Source of the DNA: SCTD01 sp036675425
GTDB lineage: Bacteria > Actinomycetota > Actinomycetes > Mycobacteriales > SCTD01
Assembly: GCA_036675425.1 (NCBI GenBank)
Contig: JAKFFB010000185.1
Span: 1 to 17,023 of the forward strand
Length of the DNA: 17,023 bases
Direction of reading: 5' to 3'
Shown here: positions 13,606 through 17,023 of the stretch, piece after piece
Layout: each line of letters begins with the position of its first letter
How positions within the stretch are numbered: the stretch's first letter is position 1
Notes under the pieces: generated by a model
Seen by the model: only the letters and a program-made list of their open reading frames with translations
Told to the model about the DNA's origin: nothing
Database searches by the model: none
Program-made: the position numbers and the translations under genes

Positions 13606-14290
13606 CCCCGGCGACCGGCGCCGGGCGCCGTACGACGACCACCGGGATGCCGAGGTCGCCCGCTGCCGCCAGCTTCGGCCACGTCCAGGCTCCACCGGAG
13701 TCCTTGGTGACCAGGACGTCGATGCCGTGCTCGCTGAGGAGCGCTCGTTCGCCGTCGGCCGTGTACGGACCGCGGTCCTGGAGCAGGGTCCAGCGCTCGG
13801 GCAGGTCGATCTCGGGCGGATCGACGACCCGGACCAGAGCGTCGCGGTCACCCAGTGCCCCCGTGAACCGGTCGAGCGACTGGCGCCCGATCGTCAGGAA
13901 CGGGCGGCGGCCGAGACCGGCTGCGGTCGCGGCGGCCTCGTCGTGGTCGTCCACCCAGTGCCAGGCCCGCGCCCCAGGGGCTGCCGACCAACCCGGTCGT
14001 GCCAGGCGCAGCAGCGGCGTGCCGGTCCGCCCGCAGGCTGCGGCGGCGTTCGCGGAGATACCCGCCGCGAACGGGTGCGTCGCGTCGACGACGACGCCGA
14101 CGTGCTCGTCGCGCAGATGGTCGGCCAGGCCGTCGACCCCGCCGAACCCGCCGAGCCGCACGTCCCCGACCGGAAGGCGCGGACGCATGACGCGGCCGGC
14201 GAGCGAAGAGACGACCTCGATGCCGGAGTCGACCAGGGCGACGGCGAGCGCCCGCGCCTCCGCGGTGCCGCCGAGGATCAGGACCTTCAC
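13550..14290 (-). CDS. cobK: Precorrin-6A reductase CobK
   Basis: A 246-residue reductase that reduces precorrin-6A to dihydro-precorrin-6X (precorrin-6B) with NADPH. It begins KVLILGGTAEARALA, has VVVDATHPFAAGIS around residues 67-79, TIGRQSLDRF and a late VTKDSGGAWTWPKLAAA, all typical of CobK/CbiJ. The frame stays open upstream to 14524, but the GTG at 14290 is preferred: it overlaps the cobQ stop (GTGA) and sits directly before the first Rossmann strand. It is the last gene of the SURF1-cobQ-cobK operon and overlaps the end of convergent cobD, so the two transcripts must overlap. Confidence 0.95.
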   Translation of the reverse strand: MKVLILGGTAEARALAVALVDSGIEVVSSLAGRVMRPRLPVGDVRLGGFGGVDGLADHLRDEHVGVVVDATHPFAAGISANAAAACGRTGTPLLRLARPGWSAAPGARAWHWVDDHDEAAATAAGLGRRPFLTIGRQSLDRFTGALGDRDALVRVVDPPEIDLPERWTLLQDRGPYTADGERALLSEHGIDVLVTKDSGGAWTWPKLAAAGDLGIPVVVVRRPAPVAGVSCVDDVAAATAWVVARG

Positions 14291-15780
14291 CGGTCCGTCC
14301 CCGGTGGCAGCAGCGGAAGCCCGGCGGGGGCGCCCTGCTGGGCCAGGCCGAGGATCGCCTCCACGTCGAGGTGCTCGGTGACCAGGTCGCCGAGCAGGTC
14401 CAGGCGCGCTTCGCGCCGGGCTTCGAAGACGACGTCCGACGGCGGACGGTCCCGCCCGACGGCGGCGGCGACCTCGCCCAGGAACGCCTGCCGGAAGTCG
14501 TCGCTCTCCAGGCTCCCGTGCCACATCGTCGCGAAGACGGCGCCGTTGCGGACCCCGCCGGGGAAGGCCTCGCCCGATCCTGGGGCGAAGCGACCGTGGT
14601 GGATCTCGTAGCCGGACACCGGCCGGCCGAGCCCGGTGCCGGTCGGGAGCCGGAGCACCTTCTCACCGCCGAACCGGGTGACCGCGTCGACCAGGCCGAG
14701 GCCCGCTCCGCTGCGGCCGGCGTCCCCTTCGACGCCGTCCGGGTCCTCGACCGTCGTACCGAGCATCTGGGCGCCGCCGCAGATGCCGAGCACCGGTCGG
14801 CCGGCGCGCGCGTGCGCGATGACCGCCTCGTCGAGGCCGCGCGAGCGCAGCCAGGCGAGGTCGTCGAGGGTGGCTCGGGTCCCGGGCAGCACGACCAGGT
14901 CGGCTCCGTCGAGGTCGCGCGGCGACGCCGCGAAGTTCACGTCGAGGTCGGCCTCCAGGCCGAGGGCGTCGACGTCGGTGAAGTTGCTGATCCGAGGAAG
15001 GCGCACCACCGCGACCCGCAGGGCGCCGTCGTCCTGGGTACGGCGACCGCCCAGGTCGAGGGCGTCCTCGGAGTCGAGCCAGAGATCGGGGTGCCAGGGC
15101 AGGACGCCGTACGTCGGCCGGCCGGTGAGCCGGGTCAGTTCGTCGATGCCGGGCCGGAGCAGGGAGAGGTCGCCCCTGAACTTGTTGGCGATGAACCCGG
15201 CGATCAGCGCCTGGTCGGCGGACTCGAGGAGCGCGACCGTGCCGTACAGCGCGGCGAAGAGACCACCGCGGTCGATGTCACCGACCACGACGACCGGCAG
15301 GTCCGCGTGCCGGGCCAGGCCCAGGTTCACGTAGTCGCCGGCGCGCAGGTTGATCTCGGTCGGGCTGCCCGCACCCTCGGCCACCACCAGTTCGTACCGT
15401 CCGGCCAGGTCGTCGTACGCCGCGTGCGCGGCGGCGGCGAGGTGCACCCGGCCCGACTCCCAGTCCGAGGACGAGACCGAGCCGCCGGGTTTGCCCATCA
15501 CCACGACATGGCTGCGGGTGTCGCCGCCGGGCTTGAGCAGGACCGGGTTCATCGCGGCCTCGGGGACCGCTCGCGCGGCACGCGCCTGCACCCACTGGGC
15601 CCGCCCGATCTCGGCCCACGAGTCCGGGCCGTCGGCGCAGACCATCGAGTTGTTCGACATGTTCTGCGCCTTGTACGGCGCGACCTTGATCCCTTGGCGG
15701 GCGAACGCGCGACACAGGCCGGTGGTGACGATGCTCTTACCGGCGTCCGAGGTGGTGCCGGCGACCAGGAGGCCGCTCAT
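14287..15780 (-). CDS. cobQ: Cobyric acid synthase CobQ (CbiP)
   Basis: A 497-residue glutamine amidotransferase that amidates side chains b, d, e and g of adenosylcobyrinic acid a,c-diamide, using ATP. The N-terminal dethiobiotin-synthetase-like domain carries the P-loop GTTSDAGKS at 8-16, then KVAPYKAQNMSNNSMV, MNPVLLKPGGD and VVAEGAGSPTEINLR. The C-terminal glutaminase half has nucleophile C334 in VLGICGGAQMLG, SGYEIHHGRF, and a histidine in MWHGSLESDDFR. Length is normal. The ATG at 15780 overlaps the SURF1-family stop by four bases (ATGA) and the gene ends overlapping cobK, so the three genes form one operon. No riboswitch precedes this operon in the window. Confidence 0.97.
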   Translation of the reverse strand: MSGLLVAGTTSDAGKSIVTTGLCRAFARQGIKVAPYKAQNMSNNSMVCADGPDSWAEIGRAQWVQARAARAVPEAAMNPVLLKPGGDTRSHVVVMGKPGGSVSSSDWESGRVHLAAAAHAAYDDLAGRYELVVAEGAGSPTEINLRAGDYVNLGLARHADLPVVVVGDIDRGGLFAALYGTVALLESADQALIAGFIANKFRGDLSLLRPGIDELTRLTGRPTYGVLPWHPDLWLDSEDALDLGGRRTQDDGALRVAVVRLPRISNFTDVDALGLEADLDVNFAASPRDLDGADLVVLPGTRATLDDLAWLRSRGLDEAVIAHARAGRPVLGICGGAQMLGTTVEDPDGVEGDAGRSGAGLGLVDAVTRFGGEKVLRLPTGTGLGRPVSGYEIHHGRFAPGSGEAFPGGVRNGAVFATMWHGSLESDDFRQAFLGEVAAAVGRDRPPSDVVFEARREARLDLLGDLVTEHLDVEAILGLAQQGAPAGLPLLPPGTDR

Positions 15781-16502
15781 GCGTCCGCCTCGGGTTCGTC
15801 GTCGACCGGCTGCAGCGAGTCACGGCACCAGCGGAACCAGACGAAGAAGGCGAACGCCCCGAAGATCCACCACTCGACCGCGTAGAGCAGGTTGCGCAGG
15901 GCGGTGAAGTTCCCGACCGCAGGGACGGCTTCGGGAGTGACAGGCTCGAGGTCCAGGCTGTCGACTTCCTTGCCGACGACGTACCCGCTGTACAGGTCGG
16001 TGTCGACCTTCTCGACCAGACTCGCGATCCGCATCGTCGGGATCACGTCGTCGGCCGGATCCTCGTCGATCGGGCCACTGCCCTCGGTCGCCTGGAGCCA
16101 GCCGACCACCTGCGCACTGCCCGTCGCGCTCGGGGCTACCGGCTCCGGGGCCCAGCCGCGGACGACCGGCATCGCGGAGTCGGTGCCGTCGACCTTCGCC
16201 GCGGTCACGACCCAGTAGCCGCGTTCTCCGCGCGAGAACCGGTCCGCGATGTAGACGTTGCCGCCGACCCAGGTGCCCGTGAAGCTCACCGGTCGGCCGA
16301 GGTCGCGCCCCGGGAACGGACTGTCCCCGGTCATCACGGTGGCCAGGGCGACCGGCGTCTCGCCGGAGATGTCGCGGGCCGCGTCCGCGCGCCGGGTCTG
16401 CCACGCGTCGTACTGCCACAAGCCCAGGCCCGTCGCGATCGCCACGCAGACGATCATCGCGAGGTGCCCCGGCCAGAACCGCGGCCGGAGCAGGATCAGC
16501 AC
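15777..16502 (-). CDS. SURF1-family membrane protein, putative cytochrome oxidase assembly factor
   Basis: A 241-residue protein with the SURF1 plan: an N-terminal helix (about 12-30, ending in GLGLWQYDAWQTRR), a soluble extracytoplasmic region containing GRPVSFTGTW, RGYWVVTA and MPVVRGWAPEP, and a C-terminal helix (about 205-226, LLYAVEWWIFGAFAFFVWFRW) with a short acidic tail. SURF1 proteins assist maturation of haem-copper oxidases. The start is GTG at 16502, giving a short basic N-terminus before the helix. The stop overlaps the cobQ ATG, so it is the first gene of this operon. I recall a SURF1-family gene beside cobD in mycobacteria too, so the neighbourhood may be ancient. A direct role in cobalamin synthesis is not indicated. 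Confidence 0.9.
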   Translation of the reverse strand: MLILLRPRFWPGHLAMIVCVAIATGLGLWQYDAWQTRRADAARDISGETPVALATVMTGDSPFPGRDLGRPVSFTGTWVGGNVYIADRFSRGERGYWVVTAAKVDGTDSAMPVVRGWAPEPVAPSATGSAQVVGWLQATEGSGPIDEDPADDVIPTMRIASLVEKVDTDLYSGYVVGKEVDSLDLEPVTPEAVPAVGNFTALRNLLYAVEWWIFGAFAFFVWFRWCRDSLQPVDDEPEADA

Positions 16503-16515
16503 TCGACCAGCCTAC

Positions 16516-16523
16516 GGGTGGGG
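16516..16523 (+). promoter_or_regulatory. Ribosome binding site of the terminal hydrolase gene
   Basis: GGGTGGGG lies seven bases before the ATG at 16531, in a divergent gap of only 28 bases between this gene and the SURF1-family gene. It supports the start chosen for the partial gene. Confidence 0.4.
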
Positions 16524-16530
16524 TGCCACG

Positions 16531-17023
16531 ATGCCTTCCGTGACCTCCCAGATCCGGCACCTGAACTGCGTGACCATGTCCCCACGAGCGCCGGGCGGGA
16601 TGACGCCGGCGCGGATGGTGGCGCACTGCCTGCTCGTCGAGGGGCCGAGCGGCCTGACCCTCGTCGACACCGGCTTCGGCACCGCCGACATCGCCGAGAA
16701 GCGGATGGGACGTGCCTTCATCACGCTGATGGGAGCGTCGCTCGACCCGGCGGAGACCGCGATCGCACAAGTCCGGGCCGCCGGCCACACCGCCGAGGAC
16801 GTCACCGACATCGTGCTGACGCACATGGACCTGGACCACGCCGGCGGACTCGGCGACTTCCCGAACGCGCGGGTGCACGTCTTCGCCGACGAGCTCGCCG
16901 CGGCCCGGGCGCGGAAGTCGCCCAAGGAGAAGAACCGCTACATCGAGGCCCAGTGGGCTCACGGGCCGAACTGGGTCGAGCACACGGTGGCCGGTGACAG
17001 CTGGCTCGGCTTCGACTCGGTCA
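16531..17023 (+). CDS. Metallo-beta-lactamase-fold hydrolase, N-terminal part
   Basis: A gene open at the window end, with about 164 residues visible. The start MPSVTSQIRHLNCVTM is followed by AHCLLVEGPSGLTLVDTGFG, the usual first strands and metal-site Asp loop of the fold. The metal motif is H98-M-D100-L-D102-H103 in LTHMDLDHAGGL, where the second His of the common HxHxDH motif is Asp, a variant I recall from some lactonase-like and uncharacterised members. VHVFADELAAARARKS follows. The substrate cannot be predicted. It is divergent from the SURF1-family gene, with 28 bases between the starts, and is probably not part of the cobalamin pathway. The rest of the gene, including later metal ligands, lies outside the window. 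Confidence 0.85.
   Translation, partial: MPSVTSQIRHLNCVTMSPRAPGGMTPARMVAHCLLVEGPSGLTLVDTGFGTADIAEKRMGRAFITLMGASLDPAETAIAQVRAAGHTAEDVTDIVLTHMDLDHAGGLGDFPNARVHVFADELAAARARKSPKEKNRYIEAQWAHGPNWVEHTVAGDSWLGFDSV

Noticed and set aside
14371..15885. A 504-codon open frame on the + strand antisense to cobQ
   Set aside because: No motif and Gly/Val/Arg-rich; cobQ on the other strand is full-length and clear.
15939..15949. GACAGGCTCGA within the SURF1-family gene, resembling the dispersed repeat core
   Set aside because: Only 11 bases match, the flanks differ, and the encoded protein segment is unremarkable; chance is enough.

Overview
This is a high-GC actinobacterial window, almost wholly given to cobalamin (vitamin B12) biosynthesis by the aerobic-type route. 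The gene sets cobH-cobIJ, cobL-cobM and chlID-cobO-cobB have the same fusions and order that I recall from Mycobacterium tuberculosis. The short repeats of the ggttgag...cgaaacc and cgacaggctcgacgaacg types resemble dispersed repeats I associate with Nocardioides-like genomes. A member of Nocardioidaceae or a relative is therefore a reasonable but unproven guess.

Layout. 1-1739 (+): the end of cobH, then a CobI-CobJ fusion. 1763-2499 (+): an iron-box-preceded DUF2470 gene. 2509-4508 (-): cobL-cobM. 4509-4725: a divergent control region with a full-size cobalamin riboswitch on the + strand. 4726-9823 (+): a ChlI-ChlD-type chelatase subunit, cobO and a CobB-CobC fusion. 9829-9914 (+): a second, compact cobalamin riboswitch. 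9958-13605 (+): the cobalt transporter pair cbtB-cbtA, then cobT, cobU and cobD. 13550-16502 (-): a SURF1-family gene, cobQ and cobK, with cobK overlapping the cobD end tail to tail. 16531 to the window end (+): a partial metallo-beta-lactamase-fold gene.

How the genes work together. CobI, CobJ, CobM, CobK, CobL and CobH convert precorrin-2 towards hydrogenobyrinic acid. CobB amidates it. The chelatase subunit, with a CobN partner not seen here, inserts cobalt delivered by CbtAB. CobO adenosylates, CobQ completes amidation, CobC and CobD build and attach the aminopropanol linker, CobU activates the side chain, and CobT prepares the lower ligand. cobN, cobG, cobS and cobA are not in the window. 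Two riboswitches divide the long + strand run into an enzyme part and a part led by cobalt uptake. Most gene junctions overlap by four bases (GTGA or ATGA), suggesting translational coupling.

The most unusual features are repeat-like DNA inside coding sequence: a palindromic element forms part of the CobI-CobJ linker, and the acidic chelatase linker contains a 26-base unit that recurs with one mismatch in the cbtB-cbtA intergenic region. No stretch over 300 bases lacks a gene. No rRNA, tRNA, CRISPR array or transposase gene was seen.
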